The notes beneath the pieces were generated by a model that saw only the letters and a program-made list of their open reading frames with translations, was not told the DNA's origin and did no database searches. Made by a program: the position numbers and the translations under genes. This document shows, piece by piece, positions 37,055 through 45,634 of a stretch of 64,000 nt of DNA; within the stretch, counting starts at the first letter, position 1; each line of letters starts with the position of its first letter. Source of the stretch: Ecdyonurus torrentis (lineage: Eukaryota > Arthropoda > Insecta > Ephemeroptera > Heptageniidae); assembly GCA_949318235.1 (NCBI GenBank), contig OX439132.1, forward strand, positions 41,584,331 to 41,648,330, read 5' to 3'.

Positions 37055-40000
37055 ATGTCGAACAGTAAGCAAGTGGTTTCCAGCATCAAGTGTGATCACT
37101 GCGAGTTGCTATTTAAAGAAAAAAAGGACGTCCAACTTCATAGTTTTTACAAGCATGGAAAAAACATTTTTCCCTGTGAGAATTGTGGCGAGTTTTTCTC
37201 TAACATACAAAACAGAAAGAGACATCAAGCCATTAGCTGTAAACATAATAGTGAAAACCAAGCTAAAAGAGTGAGAAGAGAGGAGAATGATACTGCTGAA
37301 ATAGAAACTGCAGGGCCTAGTAAATTAGCATGTAAAAATTGTCATGCGAATTTTAGTAGAACTGATGCACTCAAAAGACATACAGCAAAATATTGTAAAT
37401 TACAAGGTGGTAGAAATGTATTTAGAGAAACAACTTTAACTTCAAACGCTGCCAATGTTTCAACTAGCAAAAACGTTGAGCCGCAAGCTTCAACTTCTAC
37501 CCAAGCTCCAAGTATTGTCAATGTTGCAGCGACACGCAACGTGGACTCTCCACAAGTCAGACAGCAGGCGCAAGCAACTGCAGCCACTGCTTCAAGCCAA
37601 GAAGCTTCACATTCTCAAAATAATGAAAACATTGACCCTGCCTCACACCAGAAAGAGAAAGAAACAACTGAGACTGTAGAAATTGATGCTTCAGAGGCTG
37701 TCGATGAAAATAATTTGGCTGATATGAATAGTGAGTTTAAAAAACTTTTAGATACTAGTGAAATTGTGTGTTTAGAATCAGCATTTGAAAGTAGAATTTG
37801 CACATATAAAATTGTAAATAAGAGTGAAGAGCATGATCCTCTAAAATATTTAAATTCAAAGTCAAGTATAATACAGCATATCATACAGAAAGAGTTACTA
37901 ATCAAGCAGTGTTTGAAAGTAAATGTGAGGTTTGAAGTTGAGCATGAAAATTTACGAGGTGAAATCCAAGAAAAAAACTTCAAAACAATGAATGTAGCAA
38001 TTTATAGAGAAAGTGATTTAAATGACTATGTTGCAAAAACATATGACAAGTTGCAACGTGAAATGAGTGAGTTCCAAGGAAAAGGTAGTGGCTGGACAGT
38101 TTCTAAAGTGCAAGGCATAGAAGTTCGTGTAAATAAATTCAATCCTCTTAGAGGCAATGGTTACATTCATTTGCCTGAAAGCTTACGTAAACGCAACGCA
38201 GTTGTAAATATACAAAACAATGACTCACATTGTTTCAAATATTCAGTTTTAGCAAAGTTAGTCACAGAATCACGCCCAGAGAGCTACGATTATTCTAAAA
38301 TGTCAAACAAATATAACTTTAAATGTATAAATGCTCCTACTAAGCTGAGTGAGATCCCTACTTTTGAAACAGTAAACAACATGAGTATTAACGTATTCGG
38401 TTTAGATGAAAATGACAAAGTATTTCCTTTAAAAGTTTGTGAAACTGAATTAGAAGATCATAGAGATTTATTGTTTTTAACTGACAAATACGGTTCAACT
38501 CACTTTTGTTATATTTCTGATTTCGAGAGGCTCGTAACATCTCAGCTTAGTAAGAGAAGAAATAGAAAAAGTATTTGTAAAAGATGTTTTACATTTTATT
38601 ACAAAGATAGAAATGGTGAAGAAAACTTGAAAAAGCATAAAGAATTATGTAGCAAGAGAAAAGTTGCTAGAATTTTAATGCCTGATCAAGAGCATTCTGA
38701 AATAAAGTTTAAAAACGTTGAACATTCTCTTCGCTTACCAATAGTTCTTTATGCAGATTTCGAGAGTACTTTAAAAAAAGTTGACAGTTGTATGCCAAAC
38801 CCGAACGAATCTAGCACCACTTCTACTCAAGTGCATGATCTTATGAGTTATTGTGTTCATATTAAAACTCACGGGTTAAATGAAGCAGAAAAAAAGTATC
38901 TGCCAAAAGAACCATTCACGTATAGAAAAAAGTGTGAAGATGATGATATTGGAGCTCACTTTGTAAAATATATACAAAAGATAGCAAACATAGTAAAAGA
39001 GATCTATGCCAAGCAAGATCCTATGAATTCACTTACAGTGGCGGAAAAAGTCTCGTATGCTGCTGCTAAAGAATGCTACTTATGTAATAATTTGTTTACT
39101 GCTAGCAACTACAAAGTGAGAGACCATGATCACATCACGGGTGCTTATAGGGGTGCCTGTCATAACATTTGTAACTTAAATAATAGGAAGCCGAGAGTAA
39201 TGCCCATATTCTTTCACGGTCTGTCTAATTACGATTCCCATTTCATTGTAAAAAAATTAAATGTGATTCCAGGCGATGTTGAAGTGATCCCAAACACTGA
39301 GGAGAAGTATATAAGTTTTACTAAAAAAATTGGAAACATTAAATGTAGATTTCTCGACAGCCTCAGATTTATGCCATCTACTCTGTCTACTCTGGCAAAT
39401 AATTTACCTCGCGATGCATTCATGGAAACAGCTAAAAATAGCAACGTATCAAAAGAGCAGTTGCAGCTCTTACTTCGCAAAGGTGTTTATTGCTATGACT
39501 ATACAGATTCCCTTGATAAGTTGAAAGAAACGTCTCTGCCTGCTAAAGAAATGTTTAGAAGCTTGCTCACAGAGTCAGACATAAGTGATGAGGATTATCT
39601 TCATGCTCAGACTGTTTGGGATCAGTTCAATATAAAAACTCTCGGCGAATATAGTGACTTGTATCTTAGAACTGATGTTTTGATCCTTGCTGATGTGTTC
39701 GAACGCTTTCGCGACTTATGTTTAAAAAATTATGAACTTGATCCATGCTATTACTTCACAGCTCCGGGTCTTGCGTGGGATGCTGCATTGAAAAAAACTA
39801 AAGTCACTCTTGAACTATTGCAGGATTACGATATGTTGCTGATGTTCGAGGAGGGAATACGCGGTGGCTTCACCACTTGTGTCACTCGTCACGCTGTTGC
39901 CAACAATCCATACTTGGAAAATTTCGATCCAAGTAAACCGACACAATATATATTTTACGGAGACAGTAATAATTTATATGGTGGAGCCATGATAAATCAC

Positions 40001-41209
40001 CTGCCTTATGGAGGGTTTGAATGGGCCGATGTAGAGTCAATAGAGCCAATTACTGATATAGCAGATGATGCTGACGAGGGGTACCTATTTGAAGTCGATG
40101 TTGCATATCCTGATCACTTGCATGACGTTCATTCCGATTTGCCGTTTTTACCTCACAAGTCTGTGCCTGTCGGTTCAATATATCCCAAGCTCGTAAGCAC
40201 ATTGCATCACAAGGAAAAGTATGTGGCACATTATAGATTTCTTAAACAGGCCATTGCTCACGGTCTCGTCATTACTAAAATTCATAGAGCTATTAAATTC
40301 AAACAATCAGCTTGGTTAGCTTCATATATCAATCATAACACAAAACTTAGACAAGCAGCTCTGAATCAGTTTGAAAGAGATTTTTTCAAGTTGATGAACA
40401 ATGCAGTATTCGGCAAGACCATGGAGCAAGTAAGAAATCGCATGATTATTCGTATCGTTACCACAGAAGTTTTGCTCCAAAAACTTATAAATAAGTGCAA
40501 CTTCTTAGACAGAACCATATTTGCAGAGAATGTTGTAGCTGTGCATTTGGCTAAAGAGAGCATCATCATGAATAAGCCCGTTTACATTGGCCAAGCTATT
40601 CTTGATATATCGAAAATAACCATGTACGAGTTCTACTATGATGTATTGAAGGCTAGGTATGGTGAAAAGTTGAAGCTTTTGTATGGAGATACTGATGCCT
40701 GGATATACATGGTAGAAACATCTGATATATACAAGGACTGCTTGGAAATGAAGCAGCATTTTGATTTCTCTGGTTATCCCAAGACACATATGTGTTACTC
40801 TCTTGAGAATATGAAGGTGTTGTGTAAATTCAAAGACGAGACCAATGGTAAACCAATAAGTCAGTTCTGTGGCTTACGTCCTAAAATGTACTTCATTGAA
40901 TTTGACGGTCAGCACGTCAAGAAGATCAAGGGAGTAAAATCATACGCAGTCAAAAAGAAAGTGTCCATAGCAGATTATTTAAAATGTCTTCATACTAAAG
41001 AACCATCTCTTGTATCTTATAGAAACATCATGTCAAAGAAACATAATGTTTCTACCGTTGATTGCACTAAGATAGCTTTATCATTCTATGATGATAAACG
41101 TATCATTCTGGGGGATGGGATCAATACACTTCCATATGGACATAAGAGCGTACGTACATTGGAAATGGATGTAGACATGGATGTGGCAGTGGATATGAAT
41201 ATCTACTAA
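37055..41209 (+). CDS. Protein-primed DNA polymerase B (Polinton PolB)
   Basis: 1384-aa family B polymerase that should copy the linear element from protein-primed ends. Three C2H2-like zinc fingers lie at the N terminus (from C13/C16/H29/H34; from C41/C44; and one near 92-113). A 3'-5' exonuclease follows, with Exo I YADFEST (D568, E570), Exo II FHGLSNYDSHF (D727) and Exo III YLRTDVLILADVF. Between Exo I and II is an HNH/endonuclease VII-like zinc module (CYLCNN ... VRDHDHITG ... CHNICN, from residue 674). Polymerase motif A is FYGDSNNLYG (D970), motif B KLMNNAVFGKTM (K1112), and motif C LYGDTDAWIY (D1212, D1214), followed by a KxY-like stretch (KGVKSYAVKKK). Motif C has Ala where most relatives have Ser. 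The start is an ATG after CAACG. Convergent with the integrase gene; poly(A) signal AATAAA at 41299. Confidence 0.95.
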   Translation: MSNSKQVVSSIKCDHCELLFKEKKDVQLHSFYKHGKNIFPCENCGEFFSNIQNRKRHQAISCKHNSENQAKRVRREENDTAEIETAGPSKLACKNCHANFSRTDALKRHTAKYCKLQGGRNVFRETTLTSNAANVSTSKNVEPQASTSTQAPSIVNVAATRNVDSPQVRQQAQATAATASSQEASHSQNNENIDPASHQKEKETTETVEIDASEAVDENNLADMNSEFKKLLDTSEIVCLESAFESRICTYKIVNKSEEHDPLKYLNSKSSIIQHIIQKELLIKQCLKVNVRFEVEHENLRGEIQEKNFKTMNVAIYRESDLNDYVAKTYDKLQREMSEFQGKGSGWTVSKVQGIEVRVNKFNPLRGNGYIHLPESLRKRNAVVNIQNNDSHCFKYSVLAKLVTESRPESYDYSKMSNKYNFKCINAPTKLSEIPTFETVNNMSINVFGLDENDKVFPLKVCETELEDHRDLLFLTDKYGSTHFCYISDFERLVTSQLSKRRNRKSICKRCFTFYYKDRNGEENLKKHKELCSKRKVARILMPDQEHSEIKFKNVEHSLRLPIVLYADFESTLKKVDSCMPNPNESSTTSTQVHDLMSYCVHIKTHGLNEAEKKYLPKEPFTYRKKCEDDDIGAHFVKYIQKIANIVKEIYAKQDPMNSLTVAEKVSYAAAKECYLCNNLFTASNYKVRDHDHITGAYRGACHNICNLNNRKPRVMPIFFHGLSNYDSHFIVKKLNVIPGDVEVIPNTEEKYISFTKKIGNIKCRFLDSLRFMPSTLSTLANNLPRDAFMETAKNSNVSKEQLQLLLRKGVYCYDYTDSLDKLKETSLPAKEMFRSLLTESDISDEDYLHAQTVWDQFNIKTLGEYSDLYLRTDVLILADVFERFRDLCLKNYELDPCYYFTAPGLAWDAALKKTKVTLELLQDYDMLLMFEEGIRGGFTTCVTRHAVANNPYLENFDPSKPTQYIFYGDSNNLYGGAMINHLPYGGFEWADVESIEPITDIADDADEGYLFEVDVAYPDHLHDVHSDLPFLPHKSVPVGSIYPKLVSTLHHKEKYVAHYRFLKQAIAHGLVITKIHRAIKFKQSAWLASYINHNTKLRQAALNQFERDFFKLMNNAVFGKTMEQVRNRMIIRIVTTEVLLQKLINKCNFLDRTIFAENVVAVHLAKESIIMNKPVYIGQAILDISKITMYEFYYDVLKARYGEKLKLLYGDTDAWIYMVETSDIYKDCLEMKQHFDFSGYPKTHMCYSLENMKVLCKFKDETNGKPISQFCGLRPKMYFIEFDGQHVKKIKGVKSYAVKKKVSIADYLKCLHTKEPSLVSYRNIMSKKHNVSTVDCTKIALSFYDDKRIILGDGINTLPYGHKSVRTLEMDVDMDVAVDMNIY

Positions 41210-41414
41210 AAATGTACTTTTACTTTATATTTTATTCTAACACTATAGTAGCACCTAGCTTTAATTTTTTATATGTAAATAGGTTTACTTTGCTTCTCAA
41301 TAAAAAACTAGTAATAATTTGAATATACATTTTTTTATTTTTTAACATCTAACTTACCTTATAATATCATTATCATTATAACATATTATAACTATATACA
41401 ATGTCATACATGTT
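41210..41414. terminator. Convergent 3' ends of PolB and integrase
   Basis: The plus-strand AATAAA (41299-41304) lies past the minus-strand AATAAA (TTTATT at 41231-41236), so the two transcripts probably overlap at their tails by about 100 bp. Confidence 0.5.
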
Positions 41415-42350
41415 TTACTTCAAAACATCATTTTTATTTACCCAGCAGTTGTGTGAACTATCAAATCCAAGAAATTTAACAAACAACTTGTCTTTGGCTC
41501 GCTTTAAAACTTTCTCAATGAGATAGACTTCATCAACAGAAGTTTTTTGTAACTCTTCTTCATAAAATCCACCCAGTACGGGCTGATCTAAGTAGTCGAG
41601 CAATAGATAAGTTGTTGGCATCGTTTTCTGAATTTTTACAATTTTAAAGACTTCGTTAGACCAATTTGGAGTATAGCCTTTACCAAAATCTGATTTTACT
41701 TTCGAAATTCTCACCCTATCATTGACTTTAAATTTAGGAGGCTTAGGGTTAGTATATTTTACAGCATAAACAGTTTCAAGCAGATTTCTCTCATTAGCAG
41801 CATTGACATCAGCAGGTTTCATACGAATTGTGCTGTGAATATTATTATTGTAAGTTTTTAAGAGCTGAGGTAACAATTTAAGCCATTGATAATTTCCTTG
41901 AAGACTGAATGCCTTCCACATCATATTTTTAACAGTTCTATTAAAACGTTCACAAATGAAAGCTTTCATGTGAGTATATGAGCTATAGTGATTGATGTTG
42001 TTATCTTTCATAAGTGTTAGGAAACTAGAGTTGTAAAATTCTTTTCCTTTATCACTTTGTATGTTCTTGGGTACACGCCCCTGTTTGAAGACACTAGCAA
42101 GGGCAGCCGTGACGACAGGTCCAGTCTTGTTTTTAACAGGTACAGCCCAGGCAAATTTGGAGAAAACACATATGATTGTGAGTATGTAGTTGAAACCTCG
42201 GTTTTGCTTTGAAAACTGATTCATCTCTACCAAGTCGATCTGCCACAAGTCATCCACTCCTTTCATATGCATCTTTCGTCTCTGATAGTTCTTTCGTGCC
42301 GGCTTGTGGAGCTCGTTCACCAGTGTTTCTTTTAATCCATCTTCGACCAT
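41415..42350 (-). CDS. Retroviral-type integrase with chromodomain
   Basis: 311-aa DDE integrase that would insert the element into chromosomes. The catalytic triad reads D39 (WQIDLVEM), D100 (IQSDKGKEF) and E134 (FICERFNRT), with 33 residues between the last two. The C-terminal 40 residues (about 270-311: YLIEKVLKRAKDKLFVKFLGF) are a chromodomain, which may steer integration to chromatin marks. A HHCC zinc domain before the core is not evident; the protein begins only 38 residues before the first catalytic Asp. The start ATG overlaps the end of the upstream 156-aa ORF by 19 nt in a different frame. Confidence 0.93.
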   Translation of the reverse strand: MVEDGLKETLVNELHKPARKNYQRRKMHMKGVDDLWQIDLVEMNQFSKQNRGFNYILTIICVFSKFAWAVPVKNKTGPVVTAALASVFKQGRVPKNIQSDKGKEFYNSSFLTLMKDNNINHYSSYTHMKAFICERFNRTVKNMMWKAFSLQGNYQWLKLLPQLLKTYNNNIHSTIRMKPADVNAANERNLLETVYAVKYTNPKPPKFKVNDRVRISKVKSDFGKGYTPNWSNEVFKIVKIQKTMPTTYLLLDYLDQPVLGGFYEEELQKTSVDEVYLIEKVLKRAKDKLFVKFLGFDSSHNCWVNKNDVLK

Positions 42351-42802
42351 TCTAGCACAATTTTCCTCAAAATATTAAGGTACTTGACTTGCTTTTGGTC
42401 CTTTGCTATTGAACCACCGTCCTCAACGGCTTCTCCGTCAGTACTGATTCTGCTTATATGGTCTTCTATGAGGGAGTTGAGTTTAAGCTTGTCTTGAGTA
42501 AGATAACTTCTAAGTGATTCTCTTACAATCGATGTATACAATTGTGCAGCTGTACCACCCACTTGGCCGAAGTTCTTGACAGAATAAAGGTCTGAAGCAT
42601 TGTAAGCCACCAAGCTGACTTCTGAAAATTTCTCGTCCACGTACAACTTATTGGTAGCATCTGTTTTGTCAATAGGTGGTTCAACATTTATTATTCTTCT
42701 CTTTTTTGCATTGATAAACTCCTCTTCTTCATGAGAAGCCTCGAAGAAACCATGTTTATGTTGAAGATGAAACGATGCACGTCCAAACTTGTCAACGCTC
42801 AT
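42332..42802 (-). CDS. Small protein with fibre-like motif, function unknown
   Basis: 156 aa. Residues around 40-60 contain PIDKTDATNKLYVDEKFSEV, which closely resembles the PTD-AA-K-YVD motif repeated in phage and viral fibre/attachment proteins. The rest is helical, charged and ends LEWSKMD. ATG start at 42802. It sits between a conserved unknown gene and the integrase, overlapping the latter by 19 nt. I do not recognise the family. A virion fibre or assembly role is inference from the motif alone; a regulatory protein cannot be ruled out. Confidence 0.7.
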   Translation of the reverse strand: MSVDKFGRASFHLQHKHGFFEASHEEEEFINAKKRRIINVEPPIDKTDATNKLYVDEKFSEVSLVAYNASDLYSVKNFGQVGGTAAQLYTSIVRESLRSYLTQDKLKLNSLIEDHISRISTDGEAVEDGGSIAKDQKQVKYLNILRKIVLEWSKMD

Positions 42803-42838
42803 TTTAACACTAATAATTTTTCATTCACTTGTTTCCTT

Positions 42839-43612
42839 TTATTCTATAATACCAGCTTCGCGCAGTTCTTCTACGATCGAGAGCACTTCATTTTGATGAA
42901 TATTGTTTCCTGCTGACTGAGAAGCTAGAAGTAAGCGAAGTCTGTCAACGATCTCATTTGGGTCATCCCAATATTCGTACCTAGGCTTATCCACAAGCAT
43001 GCCAGAACCTGATTTTGTAACGATGAATATTGGTTTAATGATGTTTAGATACTTGTAGCCTCTGTTGGAGTTAAGTATACCGTGCACTTTATATCCTTGC
43101 TTGTGAGCGTTTGATTTTGATACAAGAGTCTTGTAGATATTAAAATCTTCTTGTGTAAAGAGTGTTCTTCTCGGTGCTTTCATAAACATCAATTCAAAGA
43201 GCCCAATCGTTCCTTCTATCTTCTCATCGTCAATAATAATGGAATTATCCTGAAATGTGACGGGGAACTTGCCAAGAAACCAATTTCCATCTTCGTGTCG
43301 TATACCATATGTAGTATCAAGATATTTTTTGTCTTGTGGTTGCATGTGTAAAGCAATGTAAGGAGATATCTGCTCTCCTACTTTATGTTTGGGCTGTTGA
43401 GTTGATGTTTTTACTTCTTCCAAATTTCTTGCTTCTTGTTTCATGTCTATTAATTTGTGTAGAGGCTCAGATATTGGTTTCAATGAAGTAGAGATCACAT
43501 CTTCATCTTTGAGTTTTGAAAGTTTTAATTTCTTGTACTTTTGACGTATAGCTTTTGCACTAGAGATAATATCCAGTGTCAGGGCATCACTCTCGGTGGT
43601 AGATCGCTTCAT
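42839..43612 (-). CDS. Conserved Polinton protein of unknown function
   Basis: 257 aa. The N-terminal third is charged and coiled-coil-like (AIRQKYKKLKLSKLKDED). A folded middle follows (YGIRHEDGNWFLGKFPVTF, GTIGLFELMFMKAPRR), and the tail DPNEIVDRLRLLLASQSAG ... VEELREAGII is the most typical part. From memory it resembles a protein found in many arthropod Polintons and annotated as a domain of unknown function (DUF8207-type); I could not verify this. ATG start. Likely a virion or packaging accessory, judging from its position next to the ATPase. No TATA/TCAGT pair found upstream. Confidence 0.8.
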   Translation of the reverse strand: MKRSTTESDALTLDIISSAKAIRQKYKKLKLSKLKDEDVISTSLKPISEPLHKLIDMKQEARNLEEVKTSTQQPKHKVGEQISPYIALHMQPQDKKYLDTTYGIRHEDGNWFLGKFPVTFQDNSIIIDDEKIEGTIGLFELMFMKAPRRTLFTQEDFNIYKTLVSKSNAHKQGYKVHGILNSNRGYKYLNIIKPIFIVTKSGSGMLVDKPRYEYWDDPNEIVDRLRLLLASQSAGNNIHQNEVLSIVEELREAGIIE

Positions 43613-43697
43613 TTTTTTCTATTTTTTTTAGCTGCGATATTAAGATACAGAACTTAACAGTTTGATGGTTCAGAGTTAAATGGTGAATGTGAATAGT

Positions 43698-44393
43698 TTA
43701 CAGTGTAGATATATCAACAAAGTGGTCAAATCCTTTGCGATAACGTCCCTCGTTAAGCTTACACTCTTTGTCTATCGTGACAAAAGTATAGCTTTCATTC
43801 CACACTTTATTACACATATTTAGAAATTGTGCAAACGTGATGTCTGGGCTTATGTGATCTGAGTAGATGTGCTTCAAGTTTAGCTCGTCTTGTTTGAAGA
43901 GTAATATGACGTTGGCATTGTCTCTTATCAAATGTTTTGGTACTTTAGCATAAGATTGACACAAATAAAAGCAATCTACACTTTTATGTCTGCCCATACT
44001 AAAGTAGTTTTTCATGTTTTCTTGCTTGTCACATATCACATCATCAAATATGAAGATAGAGTTTTCTTTTGCATTTTCTGGCGCTACTACTTCATTTGTA
44101 TTAGAAAACGTCTCGTATTGAATTTCTGGTATCTTTTGCATTATGCGTGAGAGGTACTCGTATTTTGGCTGATACAAGCTTTTGCTGTACACATAAAGAT
44201 TTTCAAACTTTAATCCACTGCGGTTTGTAAGCAGATGCATCATGAGGTTTGTTTTACCACAGGCAGAAGGTCCACATATCAGAGCTCTTATACTATTGGG
44301 AAATAATGAACTATGTCTTGTGCGATCACCGATTCCCTCACCAACTTTGATGTTTGTCACTGGGAGACGTACATCTTGCGCTACCAATCTCAT
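43698..44393 (-). CDS. Genome-packaging ATPase (FtsK/HerA type)
   Basis: 231 aa from the ATG at 44393; the longer frame to 44417 opens with GTG and is not used here. Walker A GPSACGKT (residues 41-48) follows RALIC. Walker B is SIFIFDDV (D117, D118). The YVYSKSLYQPKYEYL and CFYLCQSYAKVPKHLIRDN segments are typical of Polinton/adintovirus A32-like ATPases. It should pump the DNA into preformed capsids. The presumed start site is the A of TCAGT at 44403, leaving a leader of about 10 nt, driven by the shared TATTTAAA box. Confidence 0.93.
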   Translation of the reverse strand: MRLVAQDVRLPVTNIKVGEGIGDRTRHSSLFPNSIRALICGPSACGKTNLMMHLLTNRSGLKFENLYVYSKSLYQPKYEYLSRIMQKIPEIQYETFSNTNEVVAPENAKENSIFIFDDVICDKQENMKNYFSMGRHKSVDCFYLCQSYAKVPKHLIRDNANVILLFKQDELNLKHIYSDHISPDITFAQFLNMCNKVWNESYTFVTIDKECKLNEGRYRKGFDHFVDISTL

Positions 44394-44400
44394 TATTTCT

Positions 44401-44463
44401 ACTGATGAGTAATTCACCCGTCTCTGCTATTTAAACATGAATAGTCATAGCAAATTATTCAGT
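44401..44463. promoter_or_regulatory. Symmetric bidirectional core promoter (ATPase / PLA2 gene)
   Basis: TATTTAAA at 44428-44435 (TTTAAATA on the minus strand) is flanked by a TCAGT initiator on each strand: plus strand 44459-44463 (A at 44461, 33 bp from the box edge) and minus strand 44405-44401 (A at 44403, 32 bp away). TCAGT is the consensus arthropod initiator. The start codons are 44464 and 44393. Confidence 0.7.
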
Positions 44464-45249
44464 ATGCCTAAAGTTGTTGTTGGTAGTGGTTGGATGACCG
44501 ACGCTCTTGATAAAATTCCATCAGAACTTCATATTCCAGGCTACAACTTTTGCGGTCCAAACACAAAACTCAAAAAGAGGTTAGCAAGGGGAGACGTTGG
44601 AATAAATCCTCTCGACGAAGCTTGCAAGGAACACGACATCGTATATTCACAAACTACTGCCACGAGTGATAGACATATCGCAGACAACATTCTTGCTGGC
44701 AAAGCTTGGAAAAGAGTAAAATCATCAGACGCAAAGCTTGGAGAAAGATTAGCAGCAATGTTAGTGACTGGAACCATGAAAGCAAAAGTAAAGCTTGGAG
44801 GGTCATTAAAACTAAAGAAGAAGAGGAATGACTTCTCAGACGTTGTTAAAATGGTGAAAAAAGGAGTCAAGAAGTCAGGAGTCAAAAACATTATGGAAGC
44901 TTCAAAGATCGCCTGTGCCGTGGCCAAGAAGTCATTAAAGGGAATGAAAATTGTTAAGAGAAAGCCAAGAATCATCCCAATTCCCAAAACTGGTGGAGTT
45001 TTACCATTTTTGCTCCCACTATTTGCAGGATTGAGTGCTACAGGAGCTCTAGCTGGTGGTGCGACTGCGGTAGCTAGAGCCGTCAACGAGGCAAAACAAG
45101 CTCGTAAGAGTTTGAAAGAAATGAAGAGACACAATGAAAACATGGAAGCCATTGCTATCGGCTCTTCAAACTCTAAAAGGAATGGTGCGGGATTTTACTT
45201 GAGACCCTACAAGAAAGGCTATGGTTTAGTTGTAAAGTCAAAAAACTAA
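44464..45249 (+). CDS. PLA2-domain minor virion protein
   Basis: 261 aa from the ATG at 44464, chosen because it follows the TCAGT initiator by 1 nt; an ATG at 44437 would add 9 residues but lies before the presumed start site. The N-terminal domain is parvovirus-VP1-like phospholipase A2: calcium-loop-like YNFCGPNTKL (27-36) and the catalytic-type dyad H57-D58 in DEACKEHDIVYS. In parvoviruses this domain disrupts endosomal membranes. A basic linker, a hydrophobic stretch (LPFLLPLFAGLSATGALAGG) and a C-terminal GAGFYLRPYKKGYGL motif follow, recalling adintovirus/adenovirus core-associated small proteins. It is the first of a rightward block of virion genes. Confidence 0.88.
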   Translation: MPKVVVGSGWMTDALDKIPSELHIPGYNFCGPNTKLKKRLARGDVGINPLDEACKEHDIVYSQTTATSDRHIADNILAGKAWKRVKSSDAKLGERLAAMLVTGTMKAKVKLGGSLKLKKKRNDFSDVVKMVKKGVKKSGVKNIMEASKIACAVAKKSLKGMKIVKRKPRIIPIPKTGGVLPFLLPLFAGLSATGALAGGATAVARAVNEAKQARKSLKEMKRHNENMEAIAIGSSNSKRNGAGFYLRPYKKGYGLVVKSKN

Positions 45250-45254
45250 ATGTG

Positions 45255-45605
45255 ATGCTGCCGTCTCATGCACTCAGTGACTTAGAAATCTAGAAATTTG
45301 TTAAAGTGCTAAACATTAAAAACTTTAGAAACGTATTTATGAGAGACAATCTTCCTTCAAGACCTTGGAGAAACGAGCGAGGTATTGTAAATCTGGATGG
45401 CAGCAACGGAGATGGAACACACTGGGTGTGCTACGTGAAGAAGGACAATCAAGTAAACTATTTCGATAGTTTTGGCAATCTGTTACCACCTCAAGAACTT
45501 TTACATTATATGAAAAATTGTAATATAACTTATAACAGAGATAACTATCAGGATTTTGGCTCTGTAATATGTGGTCACTTGTGTCTGCTGTTCTTATGTA
45601 TATAA
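45255..45605 (+). pseudogene. Adenain-like cysteine protease, start region broken
   Basis: Maturation protease of the adenovirus type, which cleaves virion precursor proteins. Catalytic residues are all present: His in GTHWVCY, Asp in YFDSFG, Gln in NYQDFG, and Cys in VICGHL, with the Gln-to-Cys spacing of seven as in adenain. The open frame has no ATG before 45339. The apparent original ATG at 45255 is followed in frame by TAG at 45291. So either the gene is inactivated, translation starts at the internal ATG (45339, about 88 aa, core intact), or readthrough occurs. The 3' AATAAA (45611) lies inside the next promoter. Confidence 0.8.
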
Positions 45606-45634
45606 AAAGAAATAAATTGATTTGAACTTCAGTC
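45601..45634 (+). promoter_or_regulatory. Core promoter of minor capsid gene
   Basis: TATAAAAA at 45601-45608 and TCAGT at 45629-45633 (A 30 bp from the box), with the ATG 1 nt after TCAGT. Predicted leader is about 4 nt. Confidence 0.65.

Noticed and set aside
43698..44417. ATPase start at 44417, capsid start at 46391 and BIR start at 47701
   Set aside because: These upstream frames open with GTG or TTG; the ATGs at 44393, 46454 and 47740 fit eukaryotic initiation and the TCAGT positions.
44541..45152. 203-aa antisense ORF
   Set aside because: Shadow of the PLA2-domain gene on the opposite strand.
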